This document shows positions 24,319-33,747 of a DNA stretch of 64,000 bases, piece after piece. Position 1 is the first letter of the stretch; the number at the start of each line of letters is the position of its first letter. The notes under the pieces were generated by a model. It was given only the letters and a program-made list of their open reading frames with translations. It ran no database searches and had not been told where the DNA came from. Source of the stretch: Psychroflexus tropicus DSM 15496 (lineage in GTDB: Bacteria; Bacteroidota; Bacteroidia; Flavobacteriales; Flavobacteriaceae); the NCBI RefSeq assembly GCF_000378765.1, contig NZ_KB905343.1, positions 913,218-977,217 of the forward strand, in the 5' to 3' direction. The position numbers were made by a program, and so were the translations under genes.

Positions 24319-26511
24319 TCATGCATAGATTTTCAGTTCTTCAAAATCAAAGCCTTGTTTAAGTCTATGCTGCTCAGAAGTAGAAGAAGTTGAGGTATAA
24401 AAACCCCTAATTTGAAGTAGTTTTGCTGTTTTTTTCAAAATCACATCTCGTCTGATGGGTTTAAAAACCTGTTCATCAAAAGCCTCTAGTTTTAATTTTT
24501 CCTCATCACTCAACATAACGTTAGCTGTGCAAACAAGTGTATTTTTCAAATCAATTTTATCTTCTCTTAGCTTGAGTAAAAGCTCATACCCCGTCATATA
24601 AGGCATTTTAAAATCAATCAAATAAAGATCGTAATCATGGTGGTTTAAAAGATGCTCATATCCTCTTTTAGCATCGTTGAATATGACAAGTTCAGGTCCA
24701 TAAGGTTCAAATAGTTTTTCGTAAAGTCTGAAAATCAGTTTATCATCATCCAGAATGAAAAGACGCTTTCCGTTTAATGCATTTTTATTCAAATTAAACT
24801 GACCCCGTTCAGGCTCAATCGCATCTTTTTTTATCACTTCAAAGTTAAAATGCATGGTAAACTTAGTTCCCTCACCAGGCTTACTCTCTACAAAAAGATG
24901 CCCGCCCATTTCTTTGACGAGTTTTTTAACAATGCCTAGACCAAGCCCTGTCCCCTTCATTTTGCTTTTATGAGTTCCTGCTTGTTGGTAATCTTTAAAT
25001 ACGGAGTTCAATTCGGCTTCACTCATACCTACTCCAGAATCTTCAACTTCAATAATTAACGCTGATCTTTCATCTTTTTCTTCAACCTCAACATTCAATT
25101 TTATATAGCCGTCCTCGGTGTATTTAAGCGCATTATGCATTAGATTGTAAAGGATTTGTTGTAGTCTCTGTGCATCAGCTTTTACGTAGAGTTCTTCTGC
25201 AGGAAATCTAAAAATGGGATCAATATTTTGATTTTTAATGAGTTCATTAAATCCCTGTTTAGTGTCTCTAAATACTTGAGAAAGGTTACACGGGTTGTTT
25301 TGGATTTCGATTATTCCTGCCTGAATCTTAGCCATATCTAAGATTTCATTGGTCATCTGATACAAATAATTAGAGGCGACTTTAATCGATTTTACATTTT
25401 CATCTTTATCATCTAGCAAATCAGAATAACCAATAATAGAGGTTAATGGTGTTCTTAATTCATGGCTCATAGTCGATAAAAACTTTTGCTTTTCTACCGC
25501 AGCGCGTTGAGCCTGTTTCTCACTTGCTCTTAGTTTTTGCTGATAGAAAATATTTTTATCGATATCCTTCAAAATGATAAACAAAGTGACTAAGCTGATT
25601 AAAATTAGTACAGCTATTAAGATACCCATCTCAATGAAATAGGTGATAGAATCGTCTTTTAGTTCACTTATCGAGTTATTGTAGTATTCATACTCTTCAA
25701 ATAAAATCTCATTAAGCGTATTTTCTACATAGTTATTGATTTCAATATTTTTTCTAAATATCTCCTGTTCCTTTCTCTTCAACGAACCGATTATTCCAGC
25801 TCTTTTAGACTGATACTCACGTATGGCCGGACTAATATCAAAATTGCTTTGTTGAGTTTGACCTTTCGAAACCAGAGTGTCTACAGATTGGTTGACAAGT
25901 GTGTCAACTGAACTTACAATTTCACTCTCCGACCCCTCGTCTTTTGAAGAGCCAAATAGTTTCTGAAAAAAACTTCTCTCATCTTCTTCAGGGCTTTTTT
26001 CTACCTTTTCGTAAATTTCAGAGTTGATTTGCTTGATAATCGTTACAGAGTCTGATGGCTTTGCTTCTATCTTTGAAAATTCTTCTTCGACCAGTAATTT
26101 TAAGTCTTCAACAAATATTTCTTGACTTTGTTCTTTTTTATTCTCAAGCTTAAAATAATCATCCCTGATTTCTTTTAAAAGCACAGGTATCGTGTCGAGG
26201 TTTCTGTCTTTAATAATGCGGTCCTGATTAAAATTATTTTTGACTGAATCGATGTTGCGTTCAATGCTTTGTATCAAACTATCAGACCTAGAGGAGTCGA
26301 ATCGACCAGAATCAACTAGGTATAAATTATTGAGCTTGTTTAGGTCGATCATTATTTTTTTAAGATGATCTGACCTCTTATTTGGAGTGAGCGTATCTTC
26401 AACCTTGGTTCCTAAAGCAGTTAAACTTACATAAAAGTAAAATCCAAGAGCCAAAAGACCAACAGAAAACAAGGCAAAGAGCCACATCATTTTTCCTTTT
26501 AGCTTGAACAT
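24319..26511 (-). CDS. Hybrid sensor histidine kinase with C-terminal receiver
   Basis: 730 residues. Two transmembrane segments (about 10-30 and 291-314) flank a roughly 260-residue periplasmic region rich in charged coils and Ser/Thr. HisKA follows with phospho-H350 (STMSHELRTPL), then HATPase_c (about 445-560; N box HNALKYTEDG, G boxes DSGVGMS and GTGLGLGIV), and a receiver (about 583-700) with D588-590 and phospho-acceptor D633 (LIDFKMP), K at VFKP. Its start overlaps the small response regulator by 13 bases and the Hpt gene follows, so all phosphorelay parts are in one transcript. The signal is unknown. Confidence 0.93.
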   Translation of the reverse strand: MFKLKGKMMWLFALFSVGLLALGFYFYVSLTALGTKVEDTLTPNKRSDHLKKIMIDLNKLNNLYLVDSGRFDSSRSDSLIQSIERNIDSVKNNFNQDRIIKDRNLDTIPVLLKEIRDDYFKLENKKEQSQEIFVEDLKLLVEEEFSKIEAKPSDSVTIIKQINSEIYEKVEKSPEEDERSFFQKLFGSSKDEGSESEIVSSVDTLVNQSVDTLVSKGQTQQSNFDISPAIREYQSKRAGIIGSLKRKEQEIFRKNIEINNYVENTLNEILFEEYEYYNNSISELKDDSITYFIEMGILIAVLILISLVTLFIILKDIDKNIFYQQKLRASEKQAQRAAVEKQKFLSTMSHELRTPLTSIIGYSDLLDDKDENVKSIKVASNYLYQMTNEILDMAKIQAGIIEIQNNPCNLSQVFRDTKQGFNELIKNQNIDPIFRFPAEELYVKADAQRLQQILYNLMHNALKYTEDGYIKLNVEVEEKDERSALIIEVEDSGVGMSEAELNSVFKDYQQAGTHKSKMKGTGLGLGIVKKLVKEMGGHLFVESKPGEGTKFTMHFNFEVIKKDAIEPERGQFNLNKNALNGKRLFILDDDKLIFRLYEKLFEPYGPELVIFNDAKRGYEHLLNHHDYDLYLIDFKMPYMTGYELLLKLREDKIDLKNTLVCTANVMLSDEEKLKLEAFDEQVFKPIRRDVILKKTAKLLQIRGFYTSTSSTSEQHRLKQGFDFEELKIYA

Positions 26512-26879
26512 ACTCTAGATATTGAGGTTTGTTGAAATAATGTTATCAACTCTTTAGGGTTGAAGGGTTTTTTCAAAAAATGTTGAACACCAAGACTTTG
26601 AGCTTCAAAAATAAGATTTTCATCGAGTATTCTGCTCATCAATATTAGCTTTGACTTATTAGTTGAGTTTTTCATTTCGCTAATCAAGTCTAAAGCACTA
26701 CATCCTGGAAGCCTATAATCTAAGAGCATGTAATCAAAATTATGTGTTTTGAAATTTTCTCTAGCGGAAACACTATCTTGAGTAATAATTACAGTGAAAT
26801 CATGTCTAGAAAGATAAGTTTTAAGAAGCTTACAAAAGACCAGATCATCTTCTACAATTAAAATGGAAATCTTTTTCAT
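26499..26879 (-). CDS. Single-domain response regulator
   Basis: 126 residues from ATG 26879 (MKKISILIVEDD), a bare CheY-like receiver: acidic pocket E10-D11-D12, phospho-acceptor D54 (YMLLDYRLPG), Ser/Thr switch near LMSR and K in FLKKPFNP. An ATG at 26915 would add a 12-residue tail with no receiver function. There is no output domain, so it is likely a phosphorelay intermediate or acts by protein contact. It overlaps the kinase start and leads the minus-strand set. Confidence 0.88.
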   Translation of the reverse strand: MKKISILIVEDDLVFCKLLKTYLSRHDFTVIITQDSVSARENFKTHNFDYMLLDYRLPGCSALDLISEMKNSTNKSKLILMSRILDENLIFEAQSLGVQHFLKKPFNPKELITLFQQTSISRVCSS

Positions 26880-27149
26880 CAATTTTACAATTGCTAATTT
26901 AGAATCAATAATCATGCAAGTCTTAACTCAAAAGAGGAATTCATTTTAACAGGGTAGCATTACTGCAGTTCAGGCAATTGTAACTTATCAAAAAAATGAT
27001 CTTTTTGCTTTTTTGGTGCAGAAGGAGATGAACTTGCTCTACACTTTGAGTTAGAATTCAACACCTTATATCATAATATAATTAACTCTAGTTTATCATC
27101 TTAGTTAAACAAAAGAAGTTGCTTTTCTATATTTTAGCAAGAAAATATT

Positions 27150-28508
27150 GTGAGTAAACTATTAATTGTTGACGATGATCCTTTTTTTAATAAAACCTTA
27201 TCCAATTATTTAAGACGGTTTAAATACGACATCGAAACCTCAACTTCTGCTGAAGAAGCTTTAGACTTATTAAAAGATATGACTTTTGATCTAGTCATCA
27301 CCGATTTTAGGCTTCCTAAAATGGATGGTCTGGAACTAATTGAAAGCATCAAAAACAAATGGAATACTCCAGTGATTTTGATTACCAACTACTCCGATAT
27401 ACGCACTGCAGTAAAATCTATAAAATTAGGGGCCTTTGAGTTTGTATCCAAACCCATTATTCCAGAAGAATTTAAAATTGTTATTGAAAAGGCTTTAGAT
27501 ACTCCAAAAGCTGAAACTTCAATACCTACCAAAACTAATCAATCTTCTAAATCTGTGGATTCGTCCACCATAGTAAAAGGAAAAAGCGAAGAATCCAAAC
27601 AGCTATGGTCTTACGCCAAGCAAGTTGCTCCTACGCAGATGTCTGTTTTAATTACAGGCGAAAGTGGAACCGGAAAGGAATATGTTGCCAAGTTCATACA
27701 TGAAAACAGTAAACGAAAAGACAAGCCTTTTGTAGCAATAGATTGTGGAGCACTCCCAGAGAGTATAGCTTCCAGTGAGCTATTCGGACATATAAAAGGT
27801 GCATTTACAGGTGCAGATCGCGATAAAAAAGGACAATTTGAATATGCCAACGGCGGAACCCTCTTTCTCGATGAAATTGGTAACTTATCTTATGAGTCTC
27901 AGGTCAAGCTACTAAGGGTGTTGCAAGAACGAAAAATACGACGAGTTGGAGGTAATCAAGAAATAGATATTGATATCAGAATTATTGCAGCAACTAACGA
28001 AAACTTAGACTCTGCAATTGCTGAAAATGAATTTAGAAATGATCTATATCACCGATTAAATGAATTTTCTTTGACCATACCTTCTTTAGAACATAGACCG
28101 GAAGATCTCGAAGAGTTTATTGATTATTTCATAGAAGAAGCCTGCCAAGAACTTGACAAGGAAAATGTGAATATCGACCCTCAGGTTGTTGATGACCTTA
28201 AAGACTACGATTGGCCTGGCAACCTAAGAGAGTTAAAGAACTTAATGAAAAGGGCTGTTTTGCTTTGTCAGAATAGAATCATAGAGCATAAACATTTACC
28301 TCCTTCTGTTTTTAAAACACCGCAAGCGGAGACTACTCCTAAGGTAAATTCTAATGATCTTAAACAGGTAAAAGAACACCACGAAAGAGAAATTATTTTA
28401 AAGTGTTTAGAAAAAAATAAATTCAACAAAAGTAAAACTGCTAAAGAGCTAAACATCGACAGAACAACGCTTTACAATAAAATTAAAAACCTAGGTCTGG
28501 ATGTATAA
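27150..28508 (+). CDS. Sigma-54 dependent response regulator (NtrC family)
   Basis: 452 residues beginning at GTG 27150 (the only start that preserves the receiver strand LLIVDDDP). Receiver 1-120 with phospho-acceptor D52 (DLVITDFRLPK); AAA+ domain about 140-375 with Walker A GESGTGKE, the sigma-54 contact loop GAFTGA, Walker B GGTLFLDEIG and R fingers; and a Fis-type helix-turn-helix at the end (SKTAKELNIDRTTLYNKIKNLG). It diverges from the kinase/receiver/Hpt genes with a 234-base gap that I searched without finding a -24/-12 promoter. It probably receives phosphate from that relay; its targets are unknown. Confidence 0.94.
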   Translation: MSKLLIVDDDPFFNKTLSNYLRRFKYDIETSTSAEEALDLLKDMTFDLVITDFRLPKMDGLELIESIKNKWNTPVILITNYSDIRTAVKSIKLGAFEFVSKPIIPEEFKIVIEKALDTPKAETSIPTKTNQSSKSVDSSTIVKGKSEESKQLWSYAKQVAPTQMSVLITGESGTGKEYVAKFIHENSKRKDKPFVAIDCGALPESIASSELFGHIKGAFTGADRDKKGQFEYANGGTLFLDEIGNLSYESQVKLLRVLQERKIRRVGGNQEIDIDIRIIAATNENLDSAIAENEFRNDLYHRLNEFSLTIPSLEHRPEDLEEFIDYFIEEACQELDKENVNIDPQVVDDLKDYDWPGNLRELKNLMKRAVLLCQNRIIEHKHLPPSVFKTPQAETTPKVNSNDLKQVKEHHEREIILKCLEKNKFNKSKTAKELNIDRTTLYNKIKNLGLDV

Positions 28509-28537
28509 AAAAGTCTCTCATTATTGAGAGACTTTTT
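28508..28537. terminator. Bidirectional terminator between NtrC-type regulator and peroxiredoxin
   Basis: A 13-base-pair stem (AAAAAGTCTCTCA with TGAGAGACTTTTT) and a TTAT loop, directly after the regulator stop and 17 bases before the convergent peroxiredoxin stop. T runs on both strands let it serve both genes. Confidence 0.9.
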
Positions 28538-28553
28538 ATTTTAAGTATATCAT

Positions 28554-29186
28554 CTAGGATTTGCTGGATGTCGTTCTTAAATATGGCTTTACAGTTACAT
28601 AGCCAGGAAATAGTTTTTTAGCCTCTTCATCACTTACAGATGGAGAAATAATGGCGTCCTCACCTTGCTTCCAGTCTGCTGGTGTCGCTAATTTTTTATT
28701 AGCTGTCAATTGTAAACTATCAATCACACGAATCAATTCATCAAAATTTCTACCAGTAGAAGGTGGGTAGGTTAATGTCAATTTAATTTTCTTATCGGGT
28801 CCAATGACAAAAACTGAACGTACTGTCGCTTTTTCTGAAGCATTCGGATGAATCATATCGTAAAGCTCAGCCACCTTTCTATCTTCATCTGCGATAATTG
28901 GAAAATTTACGGTAGTGTTTTGCGTTTCGTTAATATCTTTAATCCACTCGTGGTGATCTTTTACAGGATCTACACTTAAGGCGATAACCTTCACTCCTCT
29001 TTTATCGAATTCTTCTTTAAGCTGAGCTGTTCTTCCTAATTCTGTGGTACATACCGGTGTAAAATCTGCAGGGTGTGAATAAATGATTCCCCAACTGTCT
29101 CCTAACCAATCGTGAAAGGAAATTTCACCTTCGCTTGTTTGTTGAGTAAAGTCTGGAGCTGTATCTCCTAATCTTAAATGTGCCAT
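28554..29186 (-). CDS. 1-Cys peroxiredoxin (Prx6 type)
   Basis: Reduces peroxides via a single catalytic cysteine. 210 residues with the active-site PVCTTE (SHPADFTPVCTTELGR, Cys at about 46), the Prx6-typical SVDPVKDHHEWI and the C-terminal region LATPADWKQGEDAIISPSVSDEEAKKLFPG with no resolving cysteine. Reductant in a bacillithiol-using organism is not established. It is a single gene with its own upstream region; a LytR/OxyR-type site was not found. Confidence 0.95.
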   Translation of the reverse strand: MAHLRLGDTAPDFTQQTSEGEISFHDWLGDSWGIIYSHPADFTPVCTTELGRTAQLKEEFDKRGVKVIALSVDPVKDHHEWIKDINETQNTTVNFPIIADEDRKVAELYDMIHPNASEKATVRSVFVIGPDKKIKLTLTYPPSTGRNFDELIRVIDSLQLTANKKLATPADWKQGEDAIISPSVSDEEAKKLFPGYVTVKPYLRTTSSKS

Positions 29187-29271
29187 GATTTATGTTTATA
29201 AATTAATATTCAAATTGTATTGAACATATAAAATTAAACATTGAGAATAAAGATTGAAGAGAAGCCAACAA

Positions 29272-29308
29272 GTTTAGCTTTTTGTTTAGACAAAATGATG
29301 AGCTAAAC
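29272..29308 (-). repeat. Inverted repeat after mtaB, possible weak terminator
   Basis: GTTTAGCT (29272-29279) pairs with AGCTAAAC (29301-29308) over a 21-base loop just past the mtaB stop. There is no clear T run, so it is at best a weak hairpin. Confidence 0.3.
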
Positions 29309-29316
29309 AGAAAGTC

Positions 29317-30651
29317 TCATTCTGCTACCTCTAGCTCATTTGCAAAGTCTATTCTCACTAAACCATCGTCATCTATATCTTTTAAAATCACCTGATGCTT
29401 AGTGTTGACTAATTCAGGGTTCCAGAAAGCTTTTACTTTGACATAGTTCTCTGTAAATCCATGTATGTAACCTGATTTATTTTCACCCTCGAACAAAACT
29501 TCACGAGTTGATTCTAACTGACTTTCATAAAAGGCCCTTCTTTTCTTGGCAGAAAGCCCTCTAAGCATTTTACTGCGTTTTTTCCTTACCTTTAATGGGA
29601 CAACGCCTTCCATCTCTGCCGCAGGCGTATTTTCACGTTCTGAGAAGGTGAACACGTGCAAATAAGAGATGTCAAGTTCATTTAAAAAATTAAACGTCTC
29701 CAAAAATAGCTCATCCGTTTCGCCTGGAAAGCCTACAATCACATCTACACCAATGCAGGCATTAGGCATGGTTTGACGAATTCTGGAAACCCGATCGACG
29801 TATAATTCTCTCATATACCGACGACGCATTTTTTTTAATAATGTATTGCTACCACTTTGCAAAGGAATATGAAAATGAGGGACAAAGCATTCGCTTTCAG
29901 AAACAAAATCTATGGTTTCATCTTTCAGTAAATTGGGTTCTATTGATGAGATCCTTAGCCGGTCAATTCCCTCGACCTGGTCAAGAGCTTTTACAAGGTC
30001 TAAAAAAGTATGCTCATGTTTTTTATTACCAAATTCTCCTTTGCCATAATCTCCGATGTTGACTCCGGTTAGCACAATTTCTTTGATTCCCTGCTCAGAA
30101 ATTTCCCTTGCATTTTGCAATACATTATCAAGTTTATCAGACCTAGAGATTCCCCGTGCTAAAGGGATGGTACAATAAGTGCATTTATAATCACAGCCAT
30201 CCTGAACTTTTAAAAATGCTCTGGTACGGTCGCCAATTGAATAAGAACCAACATAAAAATCTGCTTCGTCGATTTCGCAGGAATGCACTTCTCCGAAATC
30301 ATTTTTGGTCAGGTCTGTGATATAGTCGGTCACTTTAAATTTTTCAGTAGCTCCCAAGACTAAATCCACTCCGTTGACATCGGCTAATTCTTCAGGCTTA
30401 AGCTGAGCATAACAACCAATACCAATGATATAAGCATCAGGATTTGATTTCTGAGCTTGCTTAACGATGGTTTTAAAACGCTTATCCGCATTTTCAGTCA
30501 CACTACAGGTGTTGATAACGACCACATCTGGCTCATTGTCAAATTCAACCCTCTTATACCCCTCTTCTTCGAAATTCCTGGCGATGGTAGAGGTTTCAGA
30601 AAAATTCAATTTACAACCAAGGGTGTAAAAGGCAACTGTTGGTGTAGACAT
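29317..30651 (-). CDS. mtaB: tRNA t6A37 methylthiotransferase
   Basis: Radical SAM enzyme that makes ms2t6A at position 37 of tRNAs reading ANN codons. 444 residues with an N-terminal UPF0004 cluster-binding part (Cys in TLGCKLNFSE, NTCSVTEN and GIGCYAQ), the radical SAM motif CDYKCTYCTIP (about 155-165), and a C-terminal TRAM-like stretch (about 370-440, SGYIHGFTENYVKVKA). It belongs to the MtaB (YqeV) group rather than MiaB by length and by GCKLN. Its promoter is at 30670-30677; the solute-binding gene diverges. Confidence 0.94.
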   Translation of the reverse strand: MSTPTVAFYTLGCKLNFSETSTIARNFEEEGYKRVEFDNEPDVVVINTCSVTENADKRFKTIVKQAQKSNPDAYIIGIGCYAQLKPEELADVNGVDLVLGATEKFKVTDYITDLTKNDFGEVHSCEIDEADFYVGSYSIGDRTRAFLKVQDGCDYKCTYCTIPLARGISRSDKLDNVLQNAREISEQGIKEIVLTGVNIGDYGKGEFGNKKHEHTFLDLVKALDQVEGIDRLRISSIEPNLLKDETIDFVSESECFVPHFHIPLQSGSNTLLKKMRRRYMRELYVDRVSRIRQTMPNACIGVDVIVGFPGETDELFLETFNFLNELDISYLHVFTFSERENTPAAEMEGVVPLKVRKKRSKMLRGLSAKKRRAFYESQLESTREVLFEGENKSGYIHGFTENYVKVKAFWNPELVNTKHQVILKDIDDDGLVRIDFANELEVAE

Positions 30652-30669
30652 GATATATTATTTGTAGTG

Positions 30670-30677
30670 CAAAATTA
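30670..30677 (-). promoter_or_regulatory. -7 box (TAATTTTG) before mtaB
   Basis: The complement of 30670-30677 reads TAATTTTG, a full match to TAnnTTTG, about 19 bases ahead of the mtaB start. No -33 TTTG is evident. Confidence 0.5.
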
Positions 30678-30753
30678 GAAGAACTATTTTCAGTTTAAAC
30701 TTCTATATTCGCATTAAAGCGCAAAGATACCAACTATAATTTATTTCCTAAAA

Positions 30754-32355
30754 TTGAAACTCAACTCCTCATTTTTCACTTTTATTCTATTGACTGTATG
30801 GAGCATCACCTCATGCACATCTCCAAAGTCAAGTACCAAAGATCACTTGGTTTTTAGATATAACGAACATGCTAACATCACCTCTTTAGACCCAGCTTTT
30901 GCTAAAGATCAGAGAAACATTTGGCCGGCTCATCAGCTATATAACACCCTAGTAAAACTTGATGATGAACTGAATATTGAAACAGATTTAGCTAAAAGCT
31001 GGAGTATTTCTGAAGATGGATTAGTCTACACATTTACATTACATGACGACATTTACTTTCATCAACATCAGGTGTTTGGAAAAGATTCTACACGTCAGGT
31101 TTTGGCCAGCGATGTCGAATACAGCCTAAAACGACTCACCGATCCTGAGGTGGCATCTCCTGGCAGCTGGATCATATCTAATGTAGAGCATATATCTGCA
31201 CTTAACGATAGGATTGTAGAAATACGGTTAAAACAAAAATTCCCAGCATTCCTGGGCTTACTTTCCAGTAAATTTTGCTCTATAATTCCCAAAGAAATGG
31301 AATCTTTGGATTTTCAAACTTCACCTATTGGCACTGGACCTTTTAAGTTTAAGCGTTGGGAAATTGGCGAAAAGCTGGTGCTTAGAAAAAATGATCTCTA
31401 TTTTAAAATGGATGCTCAGGGCAATAGATTACCTTACCTTGAAGCGGTAGCCATCACTTTTTTACCAGATAAGCAAAGCGAGTTTCTCGCTTTTGTACAG
31501 GGAAAATTAGATTTTCTCAGCGGGCTTGATCCTTCTTATAAAGATGAACTCATCACCACTTCGGGTGAGCTTAAATCAAAGTTTAAGAGTCTAATTGAAA
31601 TGGAAAAAAGTCCTTACCTGAATACTGAATATTTAGGTTTTTACCTAGACTCCAACACAAAAGAAGCTCAATCTAAGGCCTTCAGAAAAGCGATTAATTT
31701 TGCATTCGATAGAGTTAAAATGATTAAATATCTAAGGAATAATATTGGAATACCAGGTAATAAAGGATTCATTCCAGAAGGCTTATCTGGACAAACTCGC
31801 AGTGATGGCTATTCCTACCAGCCTGAAAAGGCTAAAGAATTAATACAAAAATTTAAAGATGAAACTGGGGTTAGCAGACCAAAGCTCATAATCAGTACCA
31901 ACCCCTCATATGTAGATTTAGTTGAATTTATCCAAAAAGAAGTACAGAAAATTGGGGTACAAGTAGAGATAAATGTCATGCCTCCGTCCACTATAAGGCA
32001 GAAACGTTCTGCAGGACAACTTGATAATTTTAGAGCTAGCTGGATTGCCGATTATCCGGATGCTATTAATTATTTGTCTTTGTTTTACAGTCAAAACCTC
32101 TCCCCAAACGGTCCTAATTACACCCATTTTAAAAATAAATCATACGATAAGTTGTTCGAAAAAGCACTGGGAACAACAGTGGATAGTCTGAGGTACCAAT
32201 TATATGCACAAATGGATTCAATAGTTATTGAAGAAGCTCCAATTATTCCATTATATTACGACGAAGTAGTACGCTTCCGTTCTAAAACAGTTGAAGGACT
32301 TGGCATAAATCCCTTAAATTTATTAGATCTTTCTCGGGTAAAAAAGATCAAATAG
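30754..32355 (+). CDS. Peptide/nickel-type ABC solute-binding lipoprotein (SBP family 5)
   Basis: 533 residues from a TTG at 30754, since the signal peptide FTFILLTVWSITSC begins right after and no ATG precedes it in frame. Cys21 is a lipidation site. The family 5 signature is present (VFRYNEHANITSLDPAFAKD; AKSWSISEDGLVYTFTLHDDIYFH) together with the C-terminal APIIPLYYDE. It should bind oligopeptides or similar solutes at the outer leaflet of the inner membrane. No permease or ATPase genes adjoin it, so the transporter is encoded elsewhere or it acts alone. Confidence 0.9.
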   Translation: MKLNSSFFTFILLTVWSITSCTSPKSSTKDHLVFRYNEHANITSLDPAFAKDQRNIWPAHQLYNTLVKLDDELNIETDLAKSWSISEDGLVYTFTLHDDIYFHQHQVFGKDSTRQVLASDVEYSLKRLTDPEVASPGSWIISNVEHISALNDRIVEIRLKQKFPAFLGLLSSKFCSIIPKEMESLDFQTSPIGTGPFKFKRWEIGEKLVLRKNDLYFKMDAQGNRLPYLEAVAITFLPDKQSEFLAFVQGKLDFLSGLDPSYKDELITTSGELKSKFKSLIEMEKSPYLNTEYLGFYLDSNTKEAQSKAFRKAINFAFDRVKMIKYLRNNIGIPGNKGFIPEGLSGQTRSDGYSYQPEKAKELIQKFKDETGVSRPKLIISTNPSYVDLVEFIQKEVQKIGVQVEINVMPPSTIRQKRSAGQLDNFRASWIADYPDAINYLSLFYSQNLSPNGPNYTHFKNKSYDKLFEKALGTTVDSLRYQLYAQMDSIVIEEAPIIPLYYDEVVRFRSKTVEGLGINPLNLLDLSRVKKIK

Positions 32356-32409
32356 ACTTAGGTTAACTAGACGATATCATCCATTCCTTATATTTGAAAA
32401 AAACATTTT

Positions 32410-33729
32410 ATGGAATACCTCAATTTCATCATAGGCAGTATTGCGTTGCTTTTAGGTTTTTTAATTTCTAAACTCTTAGACCGTTCAACGATTTCTAAGT
32501 GGAAAACTACCTCCTATCATTTTGAAAAACTTTATGAAGATGCTAGTAAGAGAGAGGAAAAGATGAAGGAAGAATATCAAAAAACTAGAGATAAACTTCA
32601 CTTAGATTTACAGCAAGCGATTGATGCTCGACATCAAACTCAGAATAAATTCACCCAGTTACAAACTGAAACAGAAGGGCTAAAGAAATACTGGAAAGAG
32701 CAAAAAACTGAAATGCAAGCTTTGCAAAAAAAGTTTGGAGAAGAATTCGAAAATTTAGCACAACGTATTTTTGAACAAAAATCAGAGAAATTCACTATTG
32801 AAAACAAGAAAAATATATCTCATATTCTAGATCCACTGAAGGAGAAATTGAATTCGTTTGAGACTAAGATTGAAAAAACTAATACTGACTTTTTAAAAGG
32901 GCATTCTCAGCTTGGTGAGCAATTAAGGTACTTGAACGAGCAGAACCTTAAAATTTCTGAAGAAGCCAATAATCTGACAAAAGCCCTAAAAGGTGATAAC
33001 AAAACTCAAGGGAATTGGGGAGAGATGATACTTGAAAAAGTACTTCAAAAATCGGGTCTGCAAAAAGGTAGAGAATACGATATACAACAGCATTTTAAAG
33101 ATGAAAATGGCACGAGTAAACTCCCAGACATTGTGGTGTACCTGCCTAATAATAAGCAGATGATCATTGACTCGAAAGTAAGTTTAAAAGCTTATGAAAG
33201 CTACATCAATGCCGAGGGAGAAAACGAAAAAAAAAGATTTTTAAAAGCTCATGTTAAGTCGCTGGAAAATCATTTAAAAAGTTTGAAAGAAAAACAATAT
33301 GAGCTTCTGGGTGGCGAAACCTCTCCAGATTTTATTTTGATGTTTATTCCTATAGAACCTGCATTATTTTTGGCTCAAAGTGAAAATTCAAATTTCTTTT
33401 ACACTGCTTTCCAAGATAACATTTTGATGGTAAGTCCTACAACACTGCTATCCACCTTAAGAACTGTAGATATGGTCTGGGGCAATGAAAAGCAACAACA
33501 AAATGCTTTGGAAATAGCCAAACATGCTGGCGATCTTTATGATAAATTCGTCAACCTCATCGAAGGACTTAATGCAGTTGGAAATCGAATAGATTCCACA
33601 AAGACTACCTATGAACAAGCGATGAAAAAATTAACCGGACAACAAAACTTAATCAAAGATGTTGAAGCTTTAAAAGAGTTTGGGGTGACTACCAAAAAAA
33701 CCATCAACTCTAAATGGATATCAAAATAA
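32410..33729 (+). CDS. rmuC: DNA recombination protein RmuC
   Basis: 439 residues: an N-terminal membrane anchor (IIGSIALLLGFLIS, about 7-20), a long coiled coil (about 35-200) and the RmuC nuclease-like domain (about 205-400; KTQGNWGEMILEKVLQKSGL, LPDIVVYLPNNKQMIIDSKVSLKAYE, FIPIEPALFLA). RmuC limits inversion and rearrangement at stalled forks in other bacteria. A TATATTTG -7 box sits at 32389-32396. It is followed by a thioesterase gene after 18 bases, likely cotranscribed. Confidence 0.93.
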   Translation: MEYLNFIIGSIALLLGFLISKLLDRSTISKWKTTSYHFEKLYEDASKREEKMKEEYQKTRDKLHLDLQQAIDARHQTQNKFTQLQTETEGLKKYWKEQKTEMQALQKKFGEEFENLAQRIFEQKSEKFTIENKKNISHILDPLKEKLNSFETKIEKTNTDFLKGHSQLGEQLRYLNEQNLKISEEANNLTKALKGDNKTQGNWGEMILEKVLQKSGLQKGREYDIQQHFKDENGTSKLPDIVVYLPNNKQMIIDSKVSLKAYESYINAEGENEKKRFLKAHVKSLENHLKSLKEKQYELLGGETSPDFILMFIPIEPALFLAQSENSNFFYTAFQDNILMVSPTTLLSTLRTVDMVWGNEKQQQNALEIAKHAGDLYDKFVNLIEGLNAVGNRIDSTKTTYEQAMKKLTGQQNLIKDVEALKEFGVTTKKTINSKWISK

Positions 33730-33747
33730 ATTATAACTCTATCTCAC

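Noticed and set aside
26916-27149. Sigma-54 promoter in the gap between the two regulator operons
   Set aside because: I checked both strands for GG-N10-GC type elements in the right form and found none convincing.
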